A DNA stretch of 64,000 bases from Symbiodinium natans (taxonomy: Eukaryota > Sar > Dinophyceae > Suessiales > Symbiodiniaceae), in NCBI GenBank assembly GCA_905221605.1, contig CAJNDS010000336.1, positions 823,501 to 887,500 of the forward strand, read 5' to 3'. Numbering within the stretch: position 1 is the stretch's first letter; every line of letters starts with the position of its first letter. Shown piece after piece: positions 1 to 13,942 of this stretch. Under the pieces are notes generated by a model that was not told where the DNA came from, made no database searches, and saw only the letters and a program-made list of their open reading frames with translations. A program made the position numbers and the translations under genes.

Positions 1-963
1 GGGGAGAAGGGGGAGGACAGCTTAGGGTTTAGGGTTTAGGGTTTAAGGTTTATAGGGCTTAGGGCCAGGAAGCTGGCCGCATAGGCCCGCGTCAATGCAA
101 GCACGGGGGCTATGGGAGTTTCTGGCAGTAGTTCAACTTAGAGGGTCCTTGAGGGAGGGGGGTTCAAGGGGGGTATGTAACCCTAAACCCCAAACCCCTA
201 AACCCCTAAACCCCCAAACCCCTAAACCCCTAAACCCCCAAACCCCTAAAACCCAAACCCCTAAACCCCCAAACCCCCAAACCCCCAAACCCCTAAACCC
301 CTAAACCCCCAAACCCTAAAACCTAAACCCCCAAACCCCCAAACCCCCAAATCCCCAAACCCCTAAACCCCCAAATCCTAAACCCCTAAACCCCTAAACC
401 CCTCAACCCCCAAACCCCCCAAACCCTAAAACCCAAACCCGGAACCCCAAGCCGCAGGTTCCCTCAGGAGGGCTTGGGGTTCTGGGTGCCTGAGGAGGGC
501 TCGAGGGTTTGAAATGCACAGGGCTCGTAGAGCTTCTTTCTTTCTTAGGGTTTAGGGTTCAGGGTTGATAATAGGTTTGTTGGTGAGCTTTGGAGTCTTG
601 GGTTCGGGGGTCATGAGTTTCTTGCTGTGGGGTTTCGGGACTTAGAATCCTAACTTGCTGCAGCTGCCTTTCGGCAAGAGCCTCTGCAGGACTCTATAGG
701 AGCGCCTCTGGTAGTGTGTACGGAGCCACTGTACCCTAAACCCCTAAACCGTAAACCCGAATCCCATAAACCCTACCCTTCCAGACCTCGAAACCCATCG
801 CCCTAACACCACCGCCCTAACGGAAAGAACGAAACCCATATGTGACCAAGATGAAGAATTACAAGGGAACCCCAAACCCCAAAACCTAAACTAAACCCTA
901 AACCCTAAACCCTAAACCAAAACCCTAAACCCTAAGCCCTAAACCCTAAACCCCAAACCCTAC

Positions 964-1019
964 CCTGCTAAAATGCCTGCTAAGGAGCTCCTTTGGTGGC
1001 CCGGCCTCCAGGACTTTTC
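964..1019 (-). CDS. ABC exon: end of NBD, after H-loop
   Basis: Reads KVLEAGPPKELLSRHFSR, the usual ABC tail 'G+V.E.G.P.ELL'. The acceptor is CGGCAG|GA and completes the glycine codon split at the end of the 2141-2171 exon (LDQ-G-KVLEAG). The donor is AGG|GTAGGG, one of the few GT donors. The following (lower-coordinate) C-terminal exon was not identified. Confidence 0.8.
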
Positions 1020-4000
1020 CTGCCGACTGGCCAGATCTTGAAACCCCTTCATTAAGGAATATACCCTAATTCAGAATAAGGATACTTAGTATAAATTGGG
1101 GTATATTCCTTAGTTAAGGAATATACCCCTTATTTATGTATATTCCTTAATGCAGGGGTTTTGGAAGATCTGGGCACTCCTACAGACGCCCTGAAGAGGG
1201 GCTTTAAACCCTGGTAGGATTTAGGGTTTAGGGTTTAGGGTTTAGGGTTTAGGGTTTAGGGTTTGGGGTTTGGGGTTTGGGTTTGGGGTTTAGGGTTTAG
1301 GGTTTAGGGTTTAGGGTTTAGGGCTCAGGGTTAGCATTTTGGTATATTCCCTGAAGGAGGTCATGTTTGGGTACGAGGTCTGATTCCCTATCGATGGGTC
1401 TACTGGGAAGCTCAGGGAATGTAGGGTTTCGGGCTTGGGTTACCCCCATCGTTCATCCTGCTTATGAATTTCCCTGAGCCCATAACTAGGTGGTGAGTAA
1501 GGGGGTGTATCTGCAGATGACACTGGGGCCCTTGAGAAAGACCTTCAGTTCCTACACCCTCAACCCTGCACACTAAAGCCATGGCTGAACCCTGAACCTC
1601 ATTAGCGCAGTAAGGTTTACAGGGTTTAGGGCTTAGGGCTTAGGGGGTTCAAGGTTTAGGGGGTTTAAGGTTTAGGGTTTAGGGGGTTTAAGGTTTAGGG
1701 TTTAGGGCTTAGGGTTTACGGCTTTAGTGCCGGCAGTGGTAGAATGGTCGCGATAGTGGTCGTTTGACACTTTGAGGTTGTGCTGGCGATGGCGGCGCAG
1801 GATTTAGGGTTTAAGTTTTCGGTTGTAGGGTTAAATTTCAGGGTTTAGGCTTTAGGGTTTGGACGTTAGTAAGGGGTCAGGGTTTAGGTTGTAAGGTTTG
1901 GGTTGAAGGGTTTAGGGGGTTTAGGGCGGTTTCGAGGTTGAGGGGTTGAGGGGTGGAGGGTCGTGGGCTGACCCCAAGATTGCCTGGATCTGCACTGCCC
2001 TTTTGGTGGTAAATGTTTATAACCCTAAACCCTAAACCCTAGAAATCCTAAACCCTAGAACACCCTAAAGCCTAAACCCTAAACCCTAAACCCAATAACC
2101 GCCGGGCTTCCAAGAGAAGCCAAGTGGTGCAAGGCCGCGCCTTGGTCCAGGACCACTATCTGGTCGTAGTCCTGCACCGGGCTGGACCCCAAACCCTAGG
2201 GTTGAGGGTTTAGGGTTTAGGGTTTAGGGTTTAGGGTTTAGGGTTTAGGGTTTGAGGGTTTAGGGTTTGGGGTTTGGGGTTTAGGGTGTAAAGGGCTTAG
2301 GATTTCTAGGGTTTAGGGTTCTGGGTTTGGGGTTTGGGGTTTAGGGTGGGATTTCAAGGGTTTAGGGTTCTGGGTTTGGGGTTTGGGGTTTGGGGTTTGG
2401 GGTTTGGGGTTTGGGGTTTGGGGTTTGGGGTTTGGGGTTTGGGGTTTGGGGTTTGGGGTTTGGGGTTTGGGGGTTGGGGTTTGGGGTTTGGGGTTTGGGG
2501 TTTGGGGTTTGGGGTTTGGGGTTTGGGGTTTGGGGTTTGGGGTTTGGGGTTTGGGGTTTGGGGTTTGGGGTGGTGGGGTTTGGGGTTTGGGGTTTGGGGT
2601 TTGGGGTTTGGGGTTTGGGGTTTGGGGTTTGGAGTTTGGGGTTGGGGGTTTGGGGTTTGGGTCTAGGGTTTGGGGTTTAAGGTTTCGGGTGTCGGGTTTT
2701 GGGGTTCAGGGCTTCGGGCCCAATAACCCCGGTATAACCACGAAGACCCTAAACTAACTTGGCCTTCACAAATCCCCAGACCCTAAACAGTCCAGGCCCC
2801 CAAAAGGACCACGCTGGAACAAAACAAAATACCGTGAGCCCCCCAAACTCTTGAAAAAGCAAACCTAAGCCTACAGCGCAAGGAGCTATGGGTTTAGGGT
2901 TTAGGGTTCAAAATCCTGAAACCTACAGCCCTAAACCCTAAGCCCTAAACCCTAAAGCCCTAACATCCAAACATCCTTGATGGTCTCGAGTCGGTGGGCA
3001 ATGGCGATGGTGGTGGTCAGAGGAAAGTCCTCGGAAGAAAGGGTTTAGGGTTTGGGGTTTAGGGTTTAGGGTTTGGGGTTTAGGTTTTTCGGGTTTAGGG
3101 TTTAGGGTTTAGGGTTTGGGGTTTAGGGTTTGGGGTTTAGGGCTTATAGGGTTAGGGCCGCCAGCACCGCCAAAAAAACATAGGGGCTTAGGGGCGTCTG
3201 GGGCTTAGGGGTTTCGGATTTGGTCTTAGGGCCTGCCCTAAACCCTAAACCCTAAACCCTAAACCCTCAACCCACCCACACCCCGACACACTCAAATCAA
3301 ACCTTAACTTGCTGGCTCTTAGTGGGGAATGAGGGAAGTAGATACCTTCTACCCGCCCGATGTAGACCCTTTCAGGGCTTCAATAGCTAGTACACCCTAA
3401 ACCATCCGCAGCTTCGGATGCAGTTACCATACTGTGCAACCTAAACCCTAAATCCTAAGCCCCAGTTCCCTAAACCGCTAAACCCCTAACCCTGCCCCCT
3501 CAACCGCTAAACCCTGAACCCGAAACCAAAAACCCCAAACCGCTGAACTCTAAACCCTAAAACCCAAAACCTAAAACCCCCAAACCCTAAACCCTAAACC
3601 CCAAACCCCAAACCCTAAACCATTGAACCCTAAAGCCCAAACCCTAAACCCCAAACCCTAAACCCCAAACCCTAAAGCCCAAACCCTAAACCCCAAACCC
3701 TAAACCCTAAACCCCAAACCCTAAACCCCCAAACCCCAAACCCCAAACCCTAAACCCCAAACCCTAAACCCCAAACCCTAAACCCCAAACCCTAAACCCC
3801 AAACCCTAAACCCCCAAACCCCAAACCCCAAACCCCAAACCCTAACCCCCAAACCCCAAACCCTAAACCCCAAACCCCAAACCCTAAACCCCAAACCCTA
3901 AACCCCACACCCTAAACCCCAAACCCTAAACCCTAAACCCCAAACCCGAAACATCCCTGAGCCCCGGGCCGACTCCAGCGAACGCTGGGCCGCCGCCTGG

Positions 4001-6440
4001 CTCTGTGGATCCAGGGCCGACGTGCACTCGTCCAGCAGCAGGACCTCGAAGGTTTAGGGTGTAGGGCTTAGGGTTTAGGGTTTAGGTTTTAGGGTTTAGG
4101 GTTTGGGGTTCAGGGTTTGGGGTTTAGGGTTTCGGGTATAGGGTTTGGGGTTTAGGGTTTAGGGCTTAGGGTTTGGGGCTTGTAGGGCTTAGTGTGTGTA
4201 GGGCTGTTAAGGTTTATAGCGGTTTATAGGGGCTATCAGGTGTCTAGGGTTTATAGGTTTCGCACGGTTTAACGGTTTACAAGGTTTACAGGGTTTGTTG
4301 GGTTTCTGGATGGGGTATCGGGTTTAGGGTTTAGGGTTAGGGAGGGTTTACGGTTGAGGGTTTGGGTTGAGGGTTTGCGGTTGAGAGTGTAGGGTTTATT
4401 GGGTTTAGGGTTTATAGGGTTTGGGGTTTAAGGATTCCACGACTAGTGAGCAGTGCCGTTCCACTACATAGTGAGTAGTGGAAAGCACTAAACCCTCAAC
4501 CCTAAACCCCAAACCCTAAACCCTAAACCACGCAGATACTGGTTTCGGAGGTGCTCGTGGAACTGCTCGCCTGCGGAAGCGGCAAGGCAGATCGTACTGA
4601 GTTCCCAATCGCGGGCCAGGGCAAGCAGCTCAATCCAACGAGCCCTCAAAGAGCCTTGTAATCTCGCATGGGACCCTAGGTCGGTACAGAAACAAGACCA
4701 GCCTGCGTCAGGATCGTGGGTCCAACATGGATTCTCCACGCGAATTTGCACTGCCTGCATGTTCGTCAGCTACCTACCCTAAACCCTAAACCCTAAACCC
4801 TAAACCCTAAACCCTAAACCCTCATTGAGCTGCCGAAGGAAAATGCTGCGGTGACCCTCCGGGGCCCGCCAATCTGGCTTCTTGCCATGCGAGGGAGTCC
4901 AGATGAACTGAATCTGCAGTCCCTTCCTGCGGGCATGGGCAATGTGGAGGCGGGTCAGCATTTACAGGGGCTTAGGGCTTGGGTTAAAAGGTATGGAGTT
5001 TAGGGTTTAGAGTGTATTCCCTGATATCTAAACCCTACTGCTGGGGGCCTGCGAACTCTAGAGACAGGGCCCACCCCCTGTAGGGTTTAGGGATTAGGGT
5101 TCCCTAAGCCCTAAATCCTAAACCCTGAACCTTTGCGATTTGGAGTTCAGGGTTCAGGGTTTGGGGTTCACGGCTTTGGGGCAAGAGGGCTGGCTGGGGC
5201 CAGGAAACCCTAAACCCTAAACCCTAAACAGGGTTTCGGTGAGGGGGCTTTGGCTGACTTCTCCACGCAACCAGGGAGCTGAAAGTATGAACTGTTCGTT
5301 TCAGAAGCCGCCCGGGTTCAAGCTTTAACCTCCGTAACCCCCCCTAAACCCTAAACCCTAAACCCTAAACCCTAAACCCTAAACCCTAAGCCCTAAGCCC
5401 TCAAGGCCTCAAGGCCCAAGGCCCGGATGGAGAAAGTTAGCAAGTAGGTTGTGCTTGAGCTCAGAAATCGCATAGCCAGACCCTCGGGCACCTAGAACCC
5501 TACGCAGGAAGTAGAAACTACCCTAAACCCTACACTCTAACCCAACACCCTAGATTCTAAACCCTCAACCCTAAACGGCAGCTACTTACTCATTTTCTGA
5601 AACCTCCAAGTCCACCTTGGGGGTTCCAGCATGGTGGGGGTTCGTGGGTTTAGGGTTTAGGGTTTAGGGTTTAGGGTTTAGGGTTTAGGGTTTAGGGTTT
5701 AGGGTTTAGGGTTTAGGGTTTAGGGTTTAGGGTTTAGGGTTTAGGGTTTAGGTGCAGCATCCCAACTGCAGGACAACCATGGCCTTCCAACACTCCAAAA
5801 CCGTTCCTTACGATCTTTTAAGCCCACAACAAGGGCCTAGGAGCTTAGGGCTTAGGGACGCTCACAAGAAATCTCAGGTTCCGACCTGAACCCTCCCCTA
5901 AACCCTAAACCCTAAACCCTGAACCCTAAACCCTAAACCCTAAACCCTAAACCCTAAACCCTAAACCCTAAACCCTAAACCCAAAACCCAAAACCCAAAA
6001 CCCAAAACCCTAAACCCTAAACCCTAAACCCTAAACCCTAAACCCTAAACCCTAAACCCTAAACCCTAAACCCTAAACCCTAAACCCTAAACCCTAAACC
6101 CTAAACCCTAACCCTAAACCCTAAACCCCTTATAATCCTCAAGGGAAAGATCTCTCCCTGCTGGGCCGAGGCGCTGGTGGCTGGCGAATGACCATGCGCG
6201 CCAGGCTAAGGAGTTGCCTCTGAGGGGGGCAGGGGGGGGCTTGCGATGGTTTTTGGGGTTTAGGGTTTAGGGTTTAGGGTTTAGGGTTTAGGGTTGAGGG
6301 TTTAGGGTTGAGGGTTGAGGATTTTAAGCTTTAGGGTTTTGGTTTTAGGGTTAAGGGTTTAGGGTTTAGGGTTGAGGGTGTAGGGTTTAGGGTTGAGGAT
6401 GTTAAGGTTTAGGGTTTAGGGTTGAGGATTTGGGGTTGGG

Positions 6441-6471
<31 letters not shown>

Positions 6472-9400
6472 TAAGGGTTGGGGCCTAGGGTTGAGGATTT
6501 CAAGGGGCACGGTTTGGGGTTCAGGGCTTAAGGGTTTTGAGGGGATTGGGGTCTGGGAGGCTTTTGGGTTGAGGCTATCCCTAAACCCTAAACCCTAAAC
6601 CCTCAACCCCGAACCCCAAACCCCCAAACCCCTGAACCCCTCAACCCGAAACACGCCACCCTGGCTCCTTGTGAAGTATTCGGTCTAGTGGCAGGTCCCC
6701 AAGGGGTACAGGGTTGAGGGATGAAGAAATACACCCTTGACTCAAGGTCTATGGCTTGAGGGTCTCCTTCATTAAGGAAGTCACCCCATGGCAAAAGGTT
6801 TAGTACCCGTCGTCCACAATGTACACCCTTACTGCATGTGTTTCGAAATGCTCCGTAACTACGGAGTACATGATCCGAAACACCGAAAAAGATGCATGTG
6901 TGTGTGTATGTGTGGGAGGGACAAGCTTTGCACCGAGTACCAACTACCGATGCGTTTATAAGCGAAGTGGATGAGCAAACAGATGAATGAACGAAGTGAC
7001 TTCATGTGAAGGAAGAATGTTTACGAAAATAGGGGAACCCCGGATAACAACCCCCCAAAAAATAGTAGGACCCCCTTATGAAGAGGACCCCCAATTATCG
7101 CGTACCCCCGCGCAAACCCCCCATGTGTTGCGCTCCTTCATCATTCTGCTGTGATCTCCAGGGCCCCGATGGAGAGCAGATACTCCCCGGCGCTTTGCTT
7201 TATAAGTCTCAGTAGATCATGAAGGACCGGCTCACGACGACACGTCGCAGTGCTTCGCCATATCAGCGCCTGCGGGCTCGTGCTGCGTGATGTTAACATG
7301 CACACGCGTGCGCTAATCAACACATGCCACGCGCAGCCGCTCACGATGGCCTGCTGCCTGCGCCCACAGTTTGGTAGAATCTGTTCCGTCCGGGCTAGGG
7401 TGCTCCTTGACCAGCATCGAATGTCATCTTCGCACACTTCTCCCCCGGATCGCTCACTGCCGAGGACAGTCCCACAAAGCCTTCCTCCTTCCAACACTAA
7501 AAAAATGCCCCGGAGCCACCTTGCTAGATCCCTAAACCCTAAACCCTAAACCCTAAACCCTAAACCCTAAACCCTAAACCCTAAACCCTAAACCCTAAAC
7601 CTTGCACCGACCCTTGGCACCGGGCTGGCGGTGACCTTTCCCAAACCCTGTAAGGTTGGAGCTAAAGCCTCATTCAAACACCTCAACTTGGGATGTCCCC
7701 CTTATACTAACAGTTCTTTAATAGGGATTTGAATAGATGGTACTACAATCCCTACGAGTAATAAGGACTGGTAGTATGAGGGGGAACATCCCAAACCACA
7801 ACCCTGAAAAATCTCTACCTTCAAGGCCTAAGCAACCACCCTCAGTCCCAGACCCGAAGACCCAAACAAACCCTGAACCTCCCTTATACTAACAGTCCAT
7901 AATCGGGATTCTGATAGACAGTACGATCATCCCTCTGAAGGACTGTTAGTATGAGGGGGAACATCCCAACCTACACCCCCTAAACCCTAAACCCTAAACC
8001 CTAAACCCTAAACCCTAAACCCTAAACCCTAAACCCTTTATTGAAACCTGAACCCAAAAGGCCCCAAAAGCCATGTTCCCGGCACCTCTGCCCGAAGCTC
8101 ATGTTGCTGCCATCACGGCCCACTTGCGACTGGATGCCTGAAAGAGCCCGAAACCCTAAACCCCAATCCCTAAACCCTAAACCCTAAACCCTAAACCCTA
8201 AACCCTAAACCCCAAACCCCAAACCCTAAACCCTAAACCTGCAGGGCTTCGACAGTCAACCTTGGGTCTGAGGGCTTTCGGCGTTTCGGGTTCTGTTTTG
8301 CGATGTGGATGCCAACTGTTCCCGATGTACATTCACACCGGCGGTGAGGCAATGATTGCCGGATCCAGCTAAGCCCTAAAACCTAAACCCTAAACCCTAA
8401 ACCCTGAACCCTAAACCCCAAATCTCTGAACCCTAAGAAATCCAGCTAGAGCAAAAATGGGCGCTAAACCAAGGGGGTGCGCTAAACTCCCCTCAGAATC
8501 ATAAGAACAATAATGGGTGAAATGCTCCCTTGCCTGTATGCAAACAAAAATGCACCATACTCCGAACTCTGAAGGAAGCTCCGGTTTAAAAACCCTAAAC
8601 CCTAAACCCCAAACCCCAAACCCTAAACCCTAAACCCTAAACCCCAAACCCGAAACCCGAACACCCGAAGCCTAAGACCAAGAGCCTTACAGTGCAAGCA
8701 GCGGGCCCAGTCCTAAAACCTGCCACTTTCAACCCAAGGACCGACTGACGGCCTACACCCAGCACAAAGGGCGCCTCCAGGTATACCAAATGGTCGCCAG
8801 TGTCGGTTTAGGGTTTAGGGTTTAGGGTTTAGGGTTTAGGGTTTAGGGTTTAGGGTTTAGGGTTTAGGGTTTAGGGTTTAGGGTTTAGGGTTTAGGGTTT
8901 AGGGTTTAGGGTTTAGGGTTTAGGGTTTAGGGTTTAGGGTTTAGGGTCGTTTTCCGGCACCGTGATTAGCCTGGCCCCCCGGGGCCGACAGCACAGACTC
9001 GAAGTGGTTGGCATAGCCGCACAGGTCATGGCCAGCCACTTTGTCCAGCCGGGGCCAACAATTTTCAGGATGCGTTCGGACATCTTGGGCAATAACTCAA
9101 CGCTGTGTCGTAGCTCGCGTAAATGGGCCTCGGCTGCACCGGGGGCAGGTGGAAAAACACCATTCCGGCTATGCCCAACGGTCAACTGTGATCAAAGCTA
9201 GTCTTGGCTCCAGGCCCCTTGACCGGATACTTTGTCGTTGCCTTTCCTGAATTCCCCAAAGCCCATCCTAAACCTAGAACCCTAACCCCAGAACCCTAGA
9301 ACCCTCGATCCCTAGAACCCTAGAACCCTAGAACCCTAAACCCTAAACCCTGAACCCTAACCTCCTGAAACTCCCCAAAGCCCACAACCCCAAACCCCGA

Positions 9401-12400
9401 AATCTGCTAAACCCAAAACCCTAAACCCTATGTACACCCTAAACCCTAAACCCCAAACCCCAAATCAGCTTCCGACCATGGGCCTGCCGGGAGGTTGCGC
9501 ACGTGGGACATGAGCTGGACGCAGTTGAGTGCCTTGCGGGGGTTTAGGGTTGAGGGTTTTCACAAGGGTTTAGGGTTTAGGGCTTAGGGCTTAGGGTTTG
9601 GAGTTTAGGGATTAGGGTTTAAGGCTTGAGGCTTAAGGTGTTTGGCTGGAAGCTCACAAAAATGGTGCGACTTTTCGGTTGAACAGGGCTTGCAAGGAAC
9701 CTAACCAGCCTGAGAAACCCTCAACCCTAAACCCTAATCAAGCCCTAAACCCTAAACCCTGAACCCTAAACCCTAAGCCCTAAACCCTGAACCCTAAACC
9801 CTAAGCCCTAAACCCTGAGCCCTAAACCCTAAACCCTAAGCCCTGAGCCCTAAACCCTAAACCCTAAGCCCTACGCCCAAACTGACGGTACATTCTGAGC
9901 TTCCGCAAGGCCGATCGTGGCTCAAGTTTGAGCTCCTGAACAGGAAGCTTCGTGGGCTTTTAAGGTTTAGGGCTTAGGGCTGAGGGTTCAGGGTTTAGGG
10001 AATAGGGAGCGTTGTGGGGTTTAGGGTTTAGGGTTTAGGGTTTAGGGTTTAGGGTTTAGGGTTTAGGGTTTAGGGTTTAGGGTTTAGGGTTTAGGGTTTA
10101 GGGTTTAGGGTTTAGGGTTTAGGGCTCAGGGTTCAGGGCTTTAGGGCTTAGGGTTCAGGGTTTAGGGTTCAGGGTTTAGGGTTTAGGGCTTAGGCTTTAG
10201 GGACCTAAGGAAAAGTAAATCCCAGACCCGACACCCCAAGCCCCGAAGCCAAAACCCACGAAGCCGTACATGTTTAGGGTTTGGGGTTTGGCGTTTAGAG
10301 TTTAGGGTTTCAGGTTCAGGGTTCAGGGCTTAGGTTTCTATAGGGGTAGCTGAGGGCACAGAAGCCTAAACCCTGAACCCTAGGACCCTGCAAAATTCCG
10401 GAACGAGGGAGGTCCCGCCTGCCAAACGCGGGCATCGGAGAACCTTGGTACAGGGCTTGCTCGGATTTAGGGTTCATGGCGAAGGGTGCCCCAAGCTCAT
10501 GAATGATGGGTTTCTGCATTGGAGGTTCTGTTTCTGGATGTCAGGGCTTGTCGAGTCCCGAGACACGTCTTCGCTTCGCGACCGATTCTGACAGCAGGCG
10601 CGCGACTTCCACGCGGCCCCGGGATTCTGCCATCATCAGGGCTGTGCGGCCCTCCGTGTCGGCCTTGTGCTTGTCGGCGCCGGCCTCCACCAGCAAGCGC
10701 GCAACTTCAACATGGCCTCTGCCAGCTGCGAGCATGAGGGCTGTGAGGCCACTGTCGCTGACCTCCTTGTCCGCGCCGGCCTCCACGAGCAGCCGCACGA
10801 TTTCAACGTGGCCATGCTTAGCTGCGATCATCAGGGCTGTGCGGCCACGGTCCAGCAAGTCCTTGTCCGCTCTGGCCTCCAGCAGCAAACGCACGACTTC
10901 AACATGGCCGCCGAAGGATGCCCGTGGAAGCAGCGGCCTTTCAGCAAATCGCGTGACCACATTTGGGTCGAGGGGCAGCTGCAGCAGGGACTCGACCTCC
11001 GGAAGGGATGATTCGGGGAATGCAGGGCTCTTCATGGGGGGGTTCGCCCTTGCTACCCTGAACCCCAACCCTAAACCCTAAACCCTAAACCCTAAACCCC
11101 AAACCCTAAACCCTAAACTCCTTGCCAAACACCCCGCCTCTTTTGCGGAGCCACTGCTGGCAGCAGCTATAAGTTTGCTCACTTGTGTCTGGGAAGGCTC
11201 AGAGAAAGAGACCACAACAAGTGCCAGGTCCATAGGCGCCGCGTCGATCTCAGAGGCATCATCCTTGGCTGCCCTTAGTAGGGTTTAGGGCTTAGGGTTT
11301 AGGGTTCTTGTTTCTTGGGTTTAGGGTACAAACCCAATAGACCCAAAAAAGGCTAAGGATCTAAAGTTACAGTTAAAAAAACACAGAGCATCCAGCTTCA
11401 TGTTGGAGCCCTTGAGCATGAGCCTCTGCCTGAAGCGCGGCGCCAGGCCATGATGCTGGTGCAGGTATCGCTTCACTTCCCTCACGCTGTTCACCTCCTC
11501 CATGGGGATGGTGGCCACCTCTTGACCCGAGACCAGGCGGACATGCAACATCCCCCTGAACCCTAAACCCACCCTAACACCTAAACCTTAAACCCTAAAC
11601 CCTAAACCCTAAACCCTAAACCCTAAACCCTACACATCCTCGGGCGCACGGGGCACTGGCGACTGTCAGAACCTGCTCTGAGCCACAAGACAGGTAAAGG
11701 CTGACAGAATCAGGATCAGGGGGTTAGGACCCTAAGCCCCGAACAGGTCGATAGCATGCACAGAGAAAGAAAATGCTGGAAGTCTGCAACCTCCCCCCCG
11801 CAGCCCACAGCCCCCCAAAAGCGAAACCATCGGACGAAGTTTAGGGTTTAGGTTTAGAGTTTAGGGTTTAGGGGTGCAGGGGTTCAGGTCGGGTCTAGGA
11901 TTTTCGGGGTTGAGGGTTTGGGGTTTGCAGTTTAGGCTTTAGGGGGGGGGCAGGGTTTTCGAGCTGGGGGCGCAAGGGATTTAGGGTCTAGGGTTGAGGG
12001 TCCCTAAACACCCTAAACCCTAAACACCCGAAATCCTAAACTGAACACAAAATGAGGTGCACAGATAAAAAGAACAGGAGAGCAAGGCAGGGAGAACAGC
12101 CCCTTCACCACAGGGCCCGTTTGGGTGCAGCCTAACAGGGCTTACGGTTTAGGGTTTAAGGTTTAGAGTTTAGGGTTTAGGGTTTAGCACTGAACCCCAC
12201 AAGACCCACTGAGAAGGGAGGGGAGCTATAGACACACACTCCCAACATAGGGTTGAGGATAAGCCCCTAATCGGCCTTCATAACGGGGCCAAAACACCCC
12301 GAAACCATACACTCGGAGAGGTTTTAGGGTGTCTTGGGAAATACCGGCATCCCTCGCATTAACCCCTAAACCCCTGAAACTTAAAAGCCCTAATTAGGTT

Positions 12401-13905
12401 TAGGGCTTAGGGCTTAGGATCCCCATTTGCAGCACGTCCACTCGTCGAAAGGGTCCACATTGAAGCGCCAGCTTCCTTGGAACATCGTCGGGTCCTGGGT
12501 GAGGGTTTAGGGTTTAGGGTTTATGGTTTAAGGTTTAGGGTTTAGGGTTCGGGCTTAGGGTGTAGGGTGTGGGTTTAGGGTTTAGGGTTTCGGGTTTAGG
12601 GTTTAGGGGTTTAGGGTTTAGGGTTTAGGGTTTATGGTTTATGGTTTTGGGTTTTGGGTTTTGGGTTTTGGGTTTTGGGTTTTGGGTTTTGGGTTTTGGG
12701 TTTTGGACCCTAGACCCTAAACCCTAAACCGCAAAGTTTAGGGATTTAGGGTTTACAGGGTTTAGGGGGGGCTTACTTAGGGACTGGGAGGTCCGGCGTG
12801 CTCGGAACTTGCAACCCCATCAGAACACCGGCTACTTGGAGGAGGAAGTACTTGGAGGCTCAGGGTTTAGGGTTAGGATTTAGGGTTTAGGGTGTAGGGT
12901 TTGCTGTGATAGGGCGTAGATGCCGTAACAAGCTCGAAAGCTTCGTGAGGCGCAAAGAGTAGCTTTGGCCCGATTGTGGAAGGCCATCTAACACTTTTCT
13001 CCCACCCCACGCCGTCCGAGGCGGCAAAGCCACCCAAACCTGTTCATTTTATCAAAAACGCAGTTTTTGAGCACCCACCCCGCCTGAGCGGGCCAGAGGG
13101 TCCCTTTAGGGTAATGACTTTAACAAGGGACCAGTACTGGTCCCGAGGAGAACGTGCTCCGGTGCCGGGCCCATCGTGGGTGCTCGAGCTGTGGGAGGCA
13201 GAGGTCGAGGGGCTTAGGCGCTGCCCCTTAAGTGGGGGGGGGGGGGGGGGGGGTGAGTTTAGGGTTTAGGGTTAGGGTTTATTTAGGCTAAAATCCCAAC
13301 TATAACTGTACTTGCAAGCCCCCCCCCCCAAGTCCTCTAAGTAGGTTAGAAGTAGACTTATCATTTGGGGTCATAAGTAGTTCTACAGCACGGTTTAGGC
13401 CTAGGGCTTATTGAGCAGGAATTTAAGGTTTAGGGTTTCGGGCTTAGTAGCTTATTTGGTACCTGCTTGCTAAGTCCCCCCCCACCACCTCCCCCCGACC
13501 CCTCCCCACGTTCTCCAAGTACAATAGAGGACTGATAAGTGGGGTCCGAACCTTCGACCCTAATTCTCGAAGCCGATCCAACCCGAAAACCCAAGAAATT
13601 AACAACTCCCGAACCTCTACCCAAACCCTGGGTGGATCCAAAACGCAGATCCCTCTCAGGGTTCCTCAGAATGACCTCAATAGTAGTATAGGGTACTATT
13701 TTGGGGGCGCTCTACTGTTTGGATCCTGTCAGGGTTTTAGGTAAGGTATTGAAACCATTAACCCCGGCCCCAAGCCCCTAACCTTCTGAAGCTCTAGACG
13801 CTACATCCCGACGCTCCAAATCCTCAATACCCTAAGCCCTACCCAGACCCATTCTAGGGCTAGATGCGCAACTGTCTAAACGTGTGCGCCCCCACCACCC
13901 CCCCC

Positions 13906-13942
<37 letters not shown>

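Noticed and set aside
1-440. A true chromosome end
   Set aside because: Tracts are short, degenerate, in both orientations and spread over the whole window, so they are interstitial.
2334-2757. Long frames reading GFGVWGLGFGVWGL
   Set aside because: They are translations of the GGGGTTT heptamer in all three frames; no coding constraint.
10503-11081. Plus-strand ORFs over the ankyrin genes (also 30133-31553)
   Set aside because: They mirror GC-rich ankyrin codons on the minus strand, which has the recognisable repeats.
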